From contig CM060732.1 of assembly GCA_030704615.1 (NCBI GenBank), positions 63,095,053-63,159,052 of the forward strand: a DNA stretch of 64,000 nt, written 5' to 3'. Shown one piece after another: positions 48,562-59,351 of this stretch. Source of the stretch: Takakia lepidozioides (taxonomy: Eukaryota; Streptophyta; Takakiopsida; Takakiales; Takakiaceae). The position numbers and the translations under genes are program-made. The first letter of the stretch is position 1. Each line of letters begins with the position of its first letter. The notes under the pieces are model-generated. The model saw only the letters and a list, made by a program, of their open reading frames with translations. It searched no databases and was not told the origin of the DNA.

Positions 48562-50476
48562 TCAGAGTGTAGCTGCCAGCCTGAACACCTCAGCTGGTCT
48601 TACCCCCGGCGTCGCAATCATGGTAGCCGAGAACAATGGAGCCTGGCACACAGATGTGGCCGCTCCTAGCAGCACACTAGCTGCCGTAGCCTTGGCAACA
48701 CTAGGTAGTGGTGCTACCCGTGTAGCTCTCCCCAATGGCATAGTAACCTCCGCCTCGGTAACAGTCGGGCGAGAACTAGGTGCCATGGATGGCGTCGACA
48801 CTGTCTCCGCCAATGTGAATGACTGAGGAAGCCTAGCCTGACGGCTTGCCTCCCCACGCTGTGGATCCAACTCCACCTCTGCACCTCGTGGCTCAGGAAC
48901 TCGTGCTGCTCCTCGAGTCACGGCTGCAGCAGACTCCACCTGCACTAGTGGTAGTGCTGCTCCACACATGAATCCCATGCCTCCCATATCTCCTCCCTCA
49001 GGAGCAGGAGGTGGACCATCCGGCCTTAGAGCCGGTACCACCTGAGCTGTAGCCATGGCAGCGAGCCTCTGCTCTAGCTGCTGAAGCCGGTTGGCCATGC
49101 CTTGGTCAACACCCTGACCTCCGCGTCCTTGGCCACGTTGAGCTTGCCCTTGGCCTCGTGGCTGGCCACCTCGTCCTCTCTGGGCTGCTCCACCTCGCCC
49201 CCGGCCACCATTGTTCCCTTGGAACTGGCCTGGGCGCAACTCAGGATGCAAACCATAACACTGGGCCTCTCCATGCCCGTGCTTGCCACAATGCCCACAC
49301 TGCAACTGTGCAGGCTGTGCATGTGCCGACCCTTTGCCTCCCTCTGGGCAATCCTTCTTGACATGGGGTCCTCCACATGTCCAGCACACCACATCCGCCC
49401 GTTGTTGGCCAGCAAATGAAGGGAGAGACCCCTGCATCTGAGGTCCTCTCTGCCCTTCCCTGAGCTTCACCTGAGCCCCCTTGTTGCCTTGAGCACGTTG
49501 AGGTAGTGGTTGGCTAGGAGCACCACTACCCCGTGGTGTCTCCTTAGCAAATCCCACCATGACCACTCGTTCCTCCACCATGTTGAGCTCTATCCGCTCT
49601 GCCAGCAAAACACATTTGCTAAGGTGGGTTGGGCCGCTTGTAGGAGAGTTGCATCCCGCACCCTTCTCCTCAGCTCCTTGTCCAATATCCCATACCAGAA
49701 TTGGACTGCCTGAGCTTCCGTAACCCCTTGGGTTACATTTATCAAGCGCCTCATGCGAGTGAAAGCCTCCCTCAAGCTCTCGGTCGGCTTCCGTTGGAAC
49801 TCTTGCAAGCTCCGCAACTTCTCTGTCCTCACCCCTTGGTAGTTCCCTCTCAACTCTTCGAAGAACTCCACAACAGGGTTGAAGGCAGGCACGGGTGCTA
49901 GTGCTGGTGCGTAGTGGCTTGGGTGGACGTCGCTACGTATACTGTACCACCAGTCCCACTGCTACTTGCTGAAGCTGCCGGTGCAGCGGCAGGTGTAGCC
50001 ACTGCCCTCGTGGCTCTAGTGCCCCTAGTGATGGAGACATAGTCGGGTGACCAGTACATCCTCCACTCCTCGATCTCAACCTCATGCCCCCGCCTGAACT
50101 CATGGTAATCATCCATAGGCGGCCCTCAAGGTGCTGAAACAGCCCTTTCCATGCCATGAACGGCGTAAATAGTTGTGGATTGCGCATTTGCTGCAAATCA
50201 CACCAACTATCAACTCTTGGATAAAATCATCCAACTCGATGGTGCCCACCGCCCCAGAGTACCTTCGTGGCCCCTTGGTAGCTCCATACATCTCCTCCAT
50301 TGTGTCCCACAACAATGGCAAAGAACAACTTGCACCGCCGGTATGAGTCCTCCTGATTCACAATCCGACAGAACCTTCCGTAGAAGACACAGGAGGTGAA
50401 GGTGGCCTAAACCGCACACCTCGTCTCGTGTACCCACTAGTATCGCTAGTGCTCGAACCGGCACTGTCCCCAGCAA
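48562..50476 (-). pseudogene. gag, element 1
   Basis: Capsid-like sequence is present in several frames (LDDFIQELIVGVICS near 50230; LRSLQEFQRKPTESLREAF near 49790; QFWYGILDKELRRRV). It is followed by two zinc knuckles (CWTCGGPHVKKDC near 49348-49386 and CGHCGKHGHGEAQC near 49258-49299), an RGG-rich tract (GRGRGGAAQRGRGG), and a long Ala/Pro-rich linker to the protease. Frameshifts near 49600, 49895 and 50110 disrupt it. The two knuckles with an RGG tail suggest nucleic-acid binding during packaging. Confidence 0.8.
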
Positions 50477-52735
50477 CTAGTGGCACCTCCGTGTTGACAC
50501 TCAACCGGTCATGAACATGTCCCTAACCCCCTCTCCACAAGGTAACCGGGTAGAGAACCTGTTGCGGCTTATGGTTTGGAATACTAAGTTCCGCCTAACA
50601 TAGCCTACACCTGAACTTGCATGACCATGGGAATATCATGAAGATACTCCTCAAACCTCCACGAGCTTCAAAATTCGGCCTTCCAGACCACATGCCAGTC
50701 CTTAGTCCACCAGTGCCTCCACGAGTCAGCAGGCCATCCACAGGTGGCCCACACAGCTCACTGGTCACAGCCGTCACAGTCATTTTGGTTTCTGTTCACA
50801 TTTGGCCTTCAACAACATTGATTTTTCTGTCACAGGTTCCTAACAACATGTCACAGGGCACACACACACACAGCCCTCCCACATTCACACAGTCACAGCA
50901 TGGCCACAGGCAGCCTCACAGCAGGCCAAAGGCCAGCAACAGTTCACACACACACACAGCCTGTGCCTCCACAGGCCTTCAACAGCCTGTCCAACAGGGG
51001 CACCCTGTCACAGCCCCTCACAGCCCATCCACAGCCTCACACACAGCAGTCACACACACATACACAACAACATCCACATTCACAGCACCCTTCTTCACAG
51101 CCTGTTCCTCACAGTCACATCTCCAACAGGTCACAGCCTGGCAGCCTGTCACACAGCCCGTAGCATCAGTCACAGCCCATCACAGATCAACACATCACAG
51201 CCACCTGGAACAGCCTCACAGCCCCACACATGGCCTCTGGCAGTTTAGCCATTTCTCCAAGGGGTTTAGCCACGCCAAGCTAGGGTTTGTGTCTCTTGGA
51301 CTCTAGGCTTCTTTCCACCGAGCTATGGTGGCTGTGAGGAAATCAGCAAGGTATCTTCTCTTTCGGCTCCCACACACCACCATAGTAGCCCTAAGCCATG
51401 AGGTGGTTGCCACAAACCAAGCCTTCTTTCTCACTTAGCCTCCCCAAACACGCCACTAAACTCAATGGCAAACAACCAAGCCCTGCTGGTTCCCAGCCCT
51501 TGTGAGCACTCATTCAAGCACTCTCTTGGCCATAGCATCTGTCTTAGAGCCTATTCCAGCCCCTACACCTGTTGCTTCAAGAGTTGCGCTCCCTTCAAGC
51601 TTGAAGTTGAAACCCCAACTCACATAGGCCCTACAAGTGCTTTTCTTTCACTCCAAGTGGAAACCAGCCCTAGACCTTCCGTTCTAGCTCTCTAAGCTTG
51701 AAAACAAGAGCCTCAATGGGCTGAAGGCATGCTCCACACATGCCCCACTCTCACCATAAGAGAATCAGCTCCTTTGCTTCATTTCTTGCACCCACAAACC
51801 TGAAATACAAGCTTCAGCAGGCTGAAAGCATGCTCCACATGCCCTACAGGGAAACCAGCCCCTTCCTTCCTTTCTTGCACTCCCACACCTGAAAGTGCAA
51901 GCCTTCACCAGGCTGATAGCATGCTCCACACATGCATTGCCCTCACATAAGGGAAGTCAGCCCTTCCCTCTTCCTTGCTTGCCCTCCAAGCTTGAAGATG
52001 GAAGCTTCAATGAGCTGAATACATGCTCCACACATGCAACCTCTTCACACAAGAGATATCAGCCCCCTATCTTGGCTCCTTGGCTCCTTGATGCTCTCTA
52101 AGACAAGACTAAGCACTCCACAGCCTTTGCCAAGCTCCTGAAACCCTAAGGCTTACATTTCCAGCCACAAGACACTTCTCTTGTGGTGCAAGAGCTCTTC
52201 TTCCAAGCTCTGAAACCCTAGGTGCACATTCCATGGCCTTGCCGCACCTCTTAGCTCCTGTTCCAGCCCTGCTCTTGCCATGACAAGAGCCCTCTCAATG
52301 CTGAAGCTCGAGATTGAAACCCAATCTCACCATACTCCACAAAGTGCACTGATTTGCCCCAAGCCAAATCAGCCCTTTCGCTTGGTCTTGCAATCCTTCA
52401 CACAATGAAAGCTCGCATTCCCAAGTCCAGTTCTCAGCTTTGCCACCAAAGCCACTATAACCTGCTCTTGACTGGTCCTCTTCCCAATCGTGCTTGCTCA
52501 TGCATGTACACAATCTGAAACCATCAAGGTGCTCTGGAATTACCTGCAGCATGGTGCTTTCATCTCTGAAGCTGAAGATCGAATGCCAAGGTCTACCACC
52601 TCGTAACCCACATCGCCTCCGCTTCTAACAACAAGAGCTCCACGGTGCTCCTTGCATAACAACTTGGTTTCTCTCATTCTCAAGCAAAAACCACAAGTGC
52701 TACAACTAACTCGTATCTGGCACTCACAGATACGA
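50477..52735 (-). other. Element 1 leader, repetitive, non-coding
   Basis: This 2.2-kb stretch between the primer site and gag has no convincing frame. It contains a CACAG/CACACA-rich tract (50850-51230) and about four tandem units of roughly 100 bp, each with CATGCTCCACAYATGC (starting near 51728, 51829, 51920 and 52022). Transcript from A1 would carry this as a long structured 5' leader. Confidence 0.55.
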
Positions 52736-52736
52736 G
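52710..52736 (-). repeat. 10-bp stem-loop next to A1
   Basis: CTCGTATCTG (52710-52719) and CAGATACGAG (52727-52736) form a perfect 10-bp stem with a 7-base loop, 15 bases inside the A1 repeat. The position suits a priming or packaging structure of the genomic RNA. Function is inferred. Confidence 0.5.
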
Positions 52737-52751
52737 CTGATCTTTCTCGAG
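52736..52751 (-). promoter_or_regulatory. Candidate self-priming primer-binding site, element 1
   Basis: Immediately inside A1 the minus strand reads CTCGAGAAAGATCAGC, which lacks the TGG start of a tRNA-complementary site. It is complementary at 15 of 16 positions to minus-strand sequence within A1 itself (plus 52907-52922, CTCGAGAAAGATGAGC). That is the arrangement expected if the RNA 5' end folds back and primes reverse transcription, as in Tf1/sushi elements. It would require transcription to start near 52922. Confidence 0.5.
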
Positions 52752-53068
52752 TGATAAAGAAGAAGAATACAAGCACAAGCTCACAAATCTGAAGCATAAA
52801 CTCATGCATATATAACCTCATCACTCAAATACAAGTCAAGCCAAGTGCACCCCACGCCATGGGGAATCCACACTACGGCGCCATAGCTAGGCGCGGTGAG
52901 GCTCAACTCGAGAAAGATGAGCCTCCCGCGCTTGCCGTGAAGATAACCACTCCAGGGCCTAAATCTGCCTTGACCCCTGGATTGACACTTGGGCCAATCC
53001 CAAATGTCAATATGTAAAAGCTAGCTATTTCCTAGCTAGTTTCACACTAGTGGTAAAATAACTTGACA
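52752..53068 (-). repeat. Element 1 terminal repeat A1 (5' end)
   Basis: This 317-bp repeat is near-identical to A2. It is not accompanied by any B copy on either side. On its outer side it ends CTTGACA and meets ACTT. The minus strand carries a TATATATGCATG stretch that could serve as promoter. Confidence 0.85.
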
Positions 53069-53072
53069 ACTT

Positions 53073-53220
53073 GGAGATAGATGCCATTGGACACTTGGGC
53101 CAAAGACACAGGCTACACTAGAGGTCGCACGCCTCGACATAGAAGACGCACTGGGATACATAGGGGATTGCACTTGGGCTTAGATGACACTGGACACTTG
53201 GGCCAACGACATAGGCTACC
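53073..53220. repeat. Degenerate tandem repeat at the element 1 target, right side
   Basis: Continuation of the tract at 42395-42556, with GATACATAGGGGATTGCACT and GGACACTTGGGCCAA units. Together they reconstruct a single repeat tract interrupted by element 1. Confidence 0.6.
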
Positions 53221-53227
53221 CTAGTGT

Positions 53228-53375
53228 GTGTAAAACTACACAAGAGGGGTGTGGCCTCGTGGTAAGCCACTCGTGTATTGGCCTTTGGGTCTCGGGTTCA
53301 AATGTTCAAACCCTATCATCCATCTCTCTACCTTTAGGCTGGGGCCTGTGCCCGTTTAATACACTAAGCTTACAA
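53228..53375 (+). repeat. tRNA-like SINE remnant
   Basis: A-box-like GTGGCCTCGTGGTAAGCC and B-box-like CGGGTTCAAATG lie about 45 bases apart, followed by a pyrimidine-rich body and AATACACTAAGCT. The cloverleaf does not form, so it is a SINE-type remnant rather than a tRNA gene. Confidence 0.45.
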
Positions 53376-55198
53376 CTGTGTTTTAGCCAAATGCCCAACT
53401 AATCAATTTTCTATTTACTTAGACATTCTCAATGTTGTGCACCTAATTTCCTTGTAAACGTATTGTTACTAGTAAGACATTACATTCCACTCACGATCTG
53501 TCCATCTGTACTAATGTTCTTAACTAGGTCATCACCAACCCCTACTACACATGTATTATCTAGAACCGCCTCTACACCATCCACATTTGCTCCACATCTC
53601 GCTCCGCGTATACACCCCTTACAATAACAATGTCGATTCTCTAGCCGGTTAGCAAGCTCAATGGCCTTTGCCGGTTCCCTTCCATAGCCGGTTCCCCGCG
53701 GGCTGCACTTTCCGGTTATGCATATGTGCATAACCAGCAAATAACTGCTCAATATGTATGTCCAGATCTCATACCCAGTTAACATTGGTGTGGACTTTCA
53801 AAGATCCGAATTGATCTGGAAACTCATGATTATGCCACATGATTTGCAAATGTCAAATATTACTCGGATCTTCTATGAAGTCTCCACTCCAACATTGCGC
53901 CTATAGAAATTGCGGCAGGATGAACTAGTTCATGAATTACAAATTGTACCAAATTCCTTTGCTTCGAGTCAATGCCAAATGATGCAGCACATGGAGTTCC
54001 AGCCCAATTTTCATATCCTTGGTAAGCAACAGATCTAGTCACGGTCAAACGGTCTAATTTTCTTCTTGTACGCATACATAGGCTGAACGAAGTGACTATT
54101 TGGAACAGTTCGTACATTCTTTTAATTATTAACAATAAAACTTGTATTACTTATAAATTTACGTTTCTTATCATTCTACAATTTATTAATTGAAACGTTC
54201 ACATTGCCTCGATAAGTACCCGTAAGGTTAATAAAGGTCCCAAATTTTTATCTCTACACATGGCCCCACACATCAGCCAAATCCTACACTCCTTACCACC
54301 CCTTCCCAATTGGGTACTCCATTGCTTTCCCATTTTATGACCTTCATAAGAACCGTTTGTGGTGGGGAGGTGGGCCCTTCTTCGAGAGCTCTCCCACCTA
54401 TGTATATACAAGAGGTCCCCTTACTTTCTTATTGAGCTCCGCCAAGAGCCGAGCTTGAGCTAGAGGTTTGGTGGGCTTTGGCTATGCGTAGACCCGCTAG
54501 GAAACTAAAAAGTGAATAGGAATTATCACTCAATCAATAGAAATCTCAATAAGTAGTTGAGATTGCCAATATTAAAGGCAAAAAGGATATATTCTAAGAT
54601 ACTAAGATACTCTAGTTTACAAGGTTTAAAGCCCAAGCAAAGAGCCCAAACTAGCATGGTAACTCGAGTTTGAGCCATTTGTGTGATTCATTTGTCTAGT
54701 TGTGATAGGTGATAGGTGTTTTATTATTATTATTATTATTACTGAATTAATAAAGAAATGGAATGGAGCCCAGATGATAGGCAAGTTTTTTTTTTTTCAT
54801 TTTTCCAGAAGAAGAAGAAGAAGAAGAAGACTTTGGCCGAAACCGGCATAACTTATAAGAGCCACTTCGTCTCATGGCTATAATGCCCATGTGGCGAGAA
54901 AAACGAGGCGACAAGGTAAGAAAAGTGGCTATATTCCAGGTGTCACATTTTAACCGGTCCACATTGTCCAAATTAGGCTCATAATATTCAATTGTGGCAC
55001 TTTTTGGCAAAAAAAATGGATATTACCCCCCATTCATTCAGAAATTAATCACAATCCATAAGTAATTCATGAATGTAGCTTCAAGATGGAAGAGATGGAG
55101 GTCATTGTAGTCATCATAAAATCATAGCAAACTAAAATATCTCTGTAGAATATATAGATAATAGAGTTATCCGTTAAGTCCAAGGGATGGAAGGTGAG
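53376..55198. other. Intergenic, no gene recognised
   Basis: A palindrome GGTTATGCA-TATG-TGCATAACC lies at 53714-53735. Microsatellites (TTA)n and (GAA)n lie near 54720-54745 and 54809-54832. A block near 54845-54900 (AGAGCCACTTCGTCTCATGG) is repeated at 56268-56290. No coding signal is seen. Confidence 0.4.
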
Positions 55199-56027
55199 TT
55201 AACCCTCAAGTTCCCAAGCCCTTTTTTGACATTTTACCAATTTTGGGTACCCAGCTGTAGTAAATTGCCCCTAGAAACCTACCAAAAATCATCCAGAGAT
55301 TCCAGCCTTATAGCAATGGGCCCAGCTCATTTATGCATGACATACCAAAAAATGAGCCAAGTCCACCGTGGAAATTGTGAGATTATAGCGTTGGCCGGAC
55401 CTCAAATATCAGGTCCCAAAAAAGAAGTGAGAAAGAAATTGGTTTGACCAAATCAAAACCTAGCTTTATCCAATTTTGCTTGCCCCAAGACCCACCATTT
55501 CCAAATCAATAGTGGAGTGGCTATGACCCCACTAAATTGCAGGTCCAACTGATTTTTTCACCTATGGTTGCTATGCATGCAATTACATGGGGGTTGAAAT
55601 CTCAAAATTGACAAGAGAAAATGTGCCTCCAAATGAAGTACTTTTTTTTCTACAAATTTCTTAAAAGCCAATGGTGGATGTGTGTATATAATGCTCACAC
55701 ACCACAAGGTGAAGTGCTTTTTCCAAAATTGCTAATTTTCTGCCAAAAATGGCCTTTGGAGTGCAATCTATTTTGGGCTTGTTTACCTGCCACGTCAGCG
55801 GTCAACAAGCCCTTTTCAGGCCCCAAAACGTAAATGAGAGATCTAAGATATTTTTTGTAGGTCGTAGCTTTTTTTTTTTTTTTTTTTTTTTTGCGCATCA
55901 TACTCGAGATAAATCCTTGTCATTAAAGCTTCAGGAGTGGGCCCCATCAGATTAGATTTGCAAAAATTAGGTCGAACTGCAAATTCAAAGTGACCTGATT
56001 CAGGTCGCTTGGGAACTTAAGGGTTAA
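55199..56027. mobile_element. TTAA-flanked piggyBac-like MITE, copy 2
   Basis: The element runs from CCCTCAAGTTCCCAAGC (55203) to the inverted GCTTGGGAACTTAAGGG (ending 56023), a 16/17 inverted match. It is bounded on both sides by TTAA (55199-55202 and 56024-56027). The roughly 820-bp interior has no transposase, only short frames and a long T run near 55869-55892. TTAA duplication with CCC...GGG ends is the hallmark of the piggyBac superfamily. Confidence 0.65.
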
Positions 56028-56439
56028 CTCAAAATAGCACAAAAATGAGCGTACAACGCGTTTCATCCTGTATTTGTTTTCTGGCATTCCTCTCCGGGTA
56101 CGTGGCGTGGAATACAGCGAGGCTGGGGCGCTCACGTAAGGGAACACTTGCGGACCTTTTGCGTTGGCCCTGCTTGCTGTCCTAGTTCCTCTTTTAGTAT
56201 TGTGTCAGCTGAACTTAACGGATACGCGAGAGAGAGAAGAATCTGATCGGAGGACCGGCGTAACTAAGAGCCACTTCGCCTTATGGCTACGCGCAAAGTG
56301 CCCACAAGAGGCATTGTGGGGATGTATCAAGGGACGGAAGGGAGGGTGACATAACTTTAATGAGTAGAAAGTATTATTATACTTTCTTTTATTTCCTCAC
56401 CCTTAAGTATGCCCCTCACAAGTCATTTTTTTCACACCA
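56028..56439. other. Intergenic, no gene recognised
   Basis: It contains the second copy of the AGAGCCACTTCG block (56268-56290) whose partner is near 54865. Nothing coding is recognised. Confidence 0.3.
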
Positions 56440-56720
56440 CAAATTATTGTCAATATGTGAAGCAAGGTAGTTTGTTTGTTTGTTTTGTAGCGTTGAGATG
56501 TCCCAAACCGCAGGCCCCAACCTTGGTACTTGGTACCGTTGGCAAGCCCTCGATGAAGAGGGGTCACCAACTTGGTCTCATAATTTTTGAACATGCGGTG
56601 TGGGAGATATAGATCAATTTCAAGTATTTTTGGTTGCTGGAAATTCATGAAAAATAGCAAAGTGGGCTTTCCTGGAACAATGAGTGGATATATTACTAAT
56701 CAATAAATTCATGGAAAAAA
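56440..56720. repeat. Dispersed ~300-bp repeat, copy 2
   Basis: Matches 42025-42350, including AAGCCCTCGATGAAGAGGGG and AAAATAGCAAAGTGGGCTTT. It lies about 200 bp from the left end of element 2, as copy 1 does for element 1. Confidence 0.6.
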
Positions 56721-56915
56721 ATAAATTGTTTTTTCCAAAATATGATTATATTTACATAAGTATAAGTTAGTATATCTTCTAACTCTTTCACCAAATTGTA
56801 ATCTCTAAATCACATTACATTGTTGCTCATTTTATTCATGTTTACAATATTCTTTAAGCATTAGTTCATTCATGTACCACAACATTCTTTGTAACTAAAC
56901 AAACATCCAACTTCA

Positions 56916-57554
56916 TGTCGTGTGCATACATATCGCTACACAACTACATCGCTGTCCAAAACCACACAACACACACTAGTATACCACTAGTCCATCACTA
57001 GTCCAACCATTAGTCCAACCACTAGGCTGCCACTATACTGCCCACTGTGGCAGTCACTAGTCCACCACAATGATAAAGAAGAAGAATACAAGCACACAAG
57101 CTCTCTCAAACTCACACACTTGCACATGAAAACATCACTCATATATTAAGTCGAGCCAAGTGCACCCCACGGCATGGGGAATCCACACTACGACGCCATA
57201 GCTAGGCGCGGTGAGGCTCAATTCGAGAAAGATGAGCCTCCTCGCGCTTGCCGTGAAGATAACCACTCCAGGGCCTAAATCTGCCTTGACCCCTGGATTG
57301 ACATTTGGGCCCATCCCAAATGTCAATATGTAAAAGCTAGCTATTTTCTAGCTAGTTTCACACTAGTGGTGAAATAACTTGACAGCTGTCGTGCGCATAC
57401 ATATCGCTACACACCTACATCGTTGTCCAAAACCACATAACACATGTGCACACCACATACTAGTATACCACTAGTCCATCACTAGTCCAACCACTAATCC
57501 AACCACTAGGCTACCACTATGCTGCCCACTATGGCAGTCACTAGTCCACCACAA
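56916..57554 (-). repeat. Element 2 terminal block B2-A2-B1
   Basis: B2 is 56916-57070, A2 is 57071-57384 and B1 is 57387-57554. The A2/B1 junction is again the palindrome GACAGCTGTC (57381-57390). B2 is about 13 bp shorter than B1, within the minisatellite. The matching A1 lies beyond the window. Confidence 0.8.
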
Positions 57555-57872
57555 TCGCCCCCCTAGCTGGTGCTTAGGTCCCTCTAAGTCCAGGTAGCCA
57601 CAAGATGCGATAGTGACCGTAGCATCATTAAGTCCTCCACCACTGTCTCTACTACAGTCAAACTCGATAGATCAAGAGACCGGGTACAAGAGTTGCCCCA
57701 TCGTTAGTCGCTGTCTTGCAACCTGTGAACTTGAGCCTGGGATCTCGTGTATTGACTCCTATGAGCTTGGCTGCTTGTTAGTTGCCACTGGTCATATCCA
57801 CTGCCACTATCTCAAGCAGTGTGGATATAACCAATCTCCATCAGGAACCTTCTCAAGAGGTGATATCAAGCA
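57555..57872 (-). other. Element 2 3' untranslated stretch and PHD end
   Basis: This stretch starts with the polypurine tract (AGGGGGGCGA on the minus strand, 57555-57564). It continues into the region that in element 1 lies between the PHD finger and B1. The end of the PHD finger lies upstream of a TGA and is no longer translated. Confidence 0.6.
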
Positions 57873-59351
57873 TCACATGTGCCAACCTCTTGAGCATCGA
57901 TCACATACCAGCATAGTGGCTGCCCCTTTGGCAGACCCACACAACATGCACCTCAAACCTGCAGGTACCACTGCCAAGTTTGGGTCAATCCTGCCATCGA
58001 CATTGGGAAGGTGACATGACGCACAATTATGCACATGATCTTTCCAAGTCATGCCATCCCGACCCTCCAAGAACAAGACTCTTAAGGGCAACACCTCTCG
58101 AACCCTCAGAATAATACACCCTGCAGTCACATCCAAGGTCGTAGGAGCAGTCTGCTGTAAATAAACATAGTCCCCAGGGTGGAACCTCCAACCCAGGATG
58201 ATATCCTCCATCACGTATAGTGGTATACCTCAACGTATCACGGTGTTGTGCAATGGCAAGGTTCTCAAAAGCCATGGGCTTGACTTTCTTGAACAACTGT
58301 GCACGCTGATCACATGCACGTACCCACACGTCCAGATCGTCAAGGTTAAGGACTTGAGTAGTGTCCCTACGAATGGTTGTAGGCAAATTCGGCTCTCGGC
58401 TAAAGAGAAGGAAATATGGTGAGAAGAAGGCAAATGATGCTTGCTTGCTGAACCTGTAGCCCATAGCTAACCAAGGTACCTGAAGATCCCAATCTCTTAG
58501 GTGTCTCTTCTGCAAGCCATACTTGCGCAAACCCCTCTTCACCGTCTGAACAACTCTCTCTGCCAAGCCATCAGCCTTAGGATGATCCCGAGAAATGGTG
58601 CGGTGGTCTATCAAGGCTTTATCACACAAAGCCTGAAACTCCCCCAAGAACTCTCTCTCTTGGTCCGTGAGTACCTCAGCTGGAGCACCGAATCGGCTAA
58701 GTACACGATCCAAGAATGCATACGCAGCCCCCTCACTAGCCTTGTCAGGCAATGGAACCAACTCAGTCCACTTGGAGAAGTGCTCCACCATCATCAACAC
58801 ATATTTGTGGTGGCACATCGTCAGTGGCAACGGTCGTGCAAAGTCAAGACTCCATCTGTAGCCTAATCCTATGATCGGTAAAGGATGCAACTGGGGTGTA
58901 GGGGCATTGAATAAAGCATGCACCCTGTCACACACCATGCACCTAGCCACGAACTGTTGCACCTATGTGTGCATACCACGCCACCAATACTGCCCCTGCA
59001 ATAGACTCCAAAATGCCCCAACTCCTCATGGGTATGCCGCACTAACCGTGCACGCTGAGTTGGGTGAGGCACAATCCTCACCCGACCATCCCTCCACACT
59101 CGGAGCATGTGTATCCCCTCCCACTTAAACTTCTTGGCTCGTTCCAGGATCCGATCCCTCGCAGTCACAGTGGCTACCGTGTCTCCAATACGGAGGTAGT
59201 CCAACACAGCCGAATCCTCATGTATATCTCTGGCACCACCTGGCTCGTCACTAGCCTCAGGGTCCTCAGACACTCTGCTACAGTCATCCCTGTTGTAGGC
59301 CCAATCTAGCCTCCCGCTCCCAAGATACACAGAAATGTAGATGCGTGCCAT
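57873..59351 (-). pseudogene. Integrase and truncated PHD finger, element 2
   Basis: A 311-codon frame (58027-58962) covers the zinc-domain end (ARCMVCDRV), the core (SLDFARP, VLTDQEREF, ADGLAERVVQ) and part of the C-terminal domain. The downstream frame (57873-58214) carries the PHD start (CMLC, CDRC, RGWHM) and then a TGA. The H2C2 part continues at 58963-59351 with HTHEELGHFGV. Frames are broken near 58030, 58190 and 58960. Confidence 0.8.

Larger units (their letters stand above)
42557..53068 (-). mobile_element. DNMT-encoding Ty3/gypsy retrotransposon, element 1
   Basis: This 10.5-kb element is read on the minus strand. Order is A1 repeat, leader, gag, protease, DNMT, reverse transcriptase, RNase H, integrase, PHD finger, B1, A2, B2. 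Outer ends are TGTC...GACA and are flanked by ACTT on both sides (42553-42556 and 53069-53072), a candidate 4-bp target duplication. A1 and A2 (317 bp each) differ at one position, as do B1 and B2, so insertion was recent. Coding parts nevertheless carry several 1-2 bp indels relative to element 2, and the protease catalytic segment is missing. The copy is therefore non-autonomous. Confidence 0.85.

Noticed and set aside
42746-53068. Element 1 as a plain LTR element with the 317-bp A repeat as its whole LTR
   Set aside because: No target duplication flanks that choice (CACAA against ACTTG), and B copies flank A2 in both elements. Taking the outer end of B2 gives ACTT on both sides.
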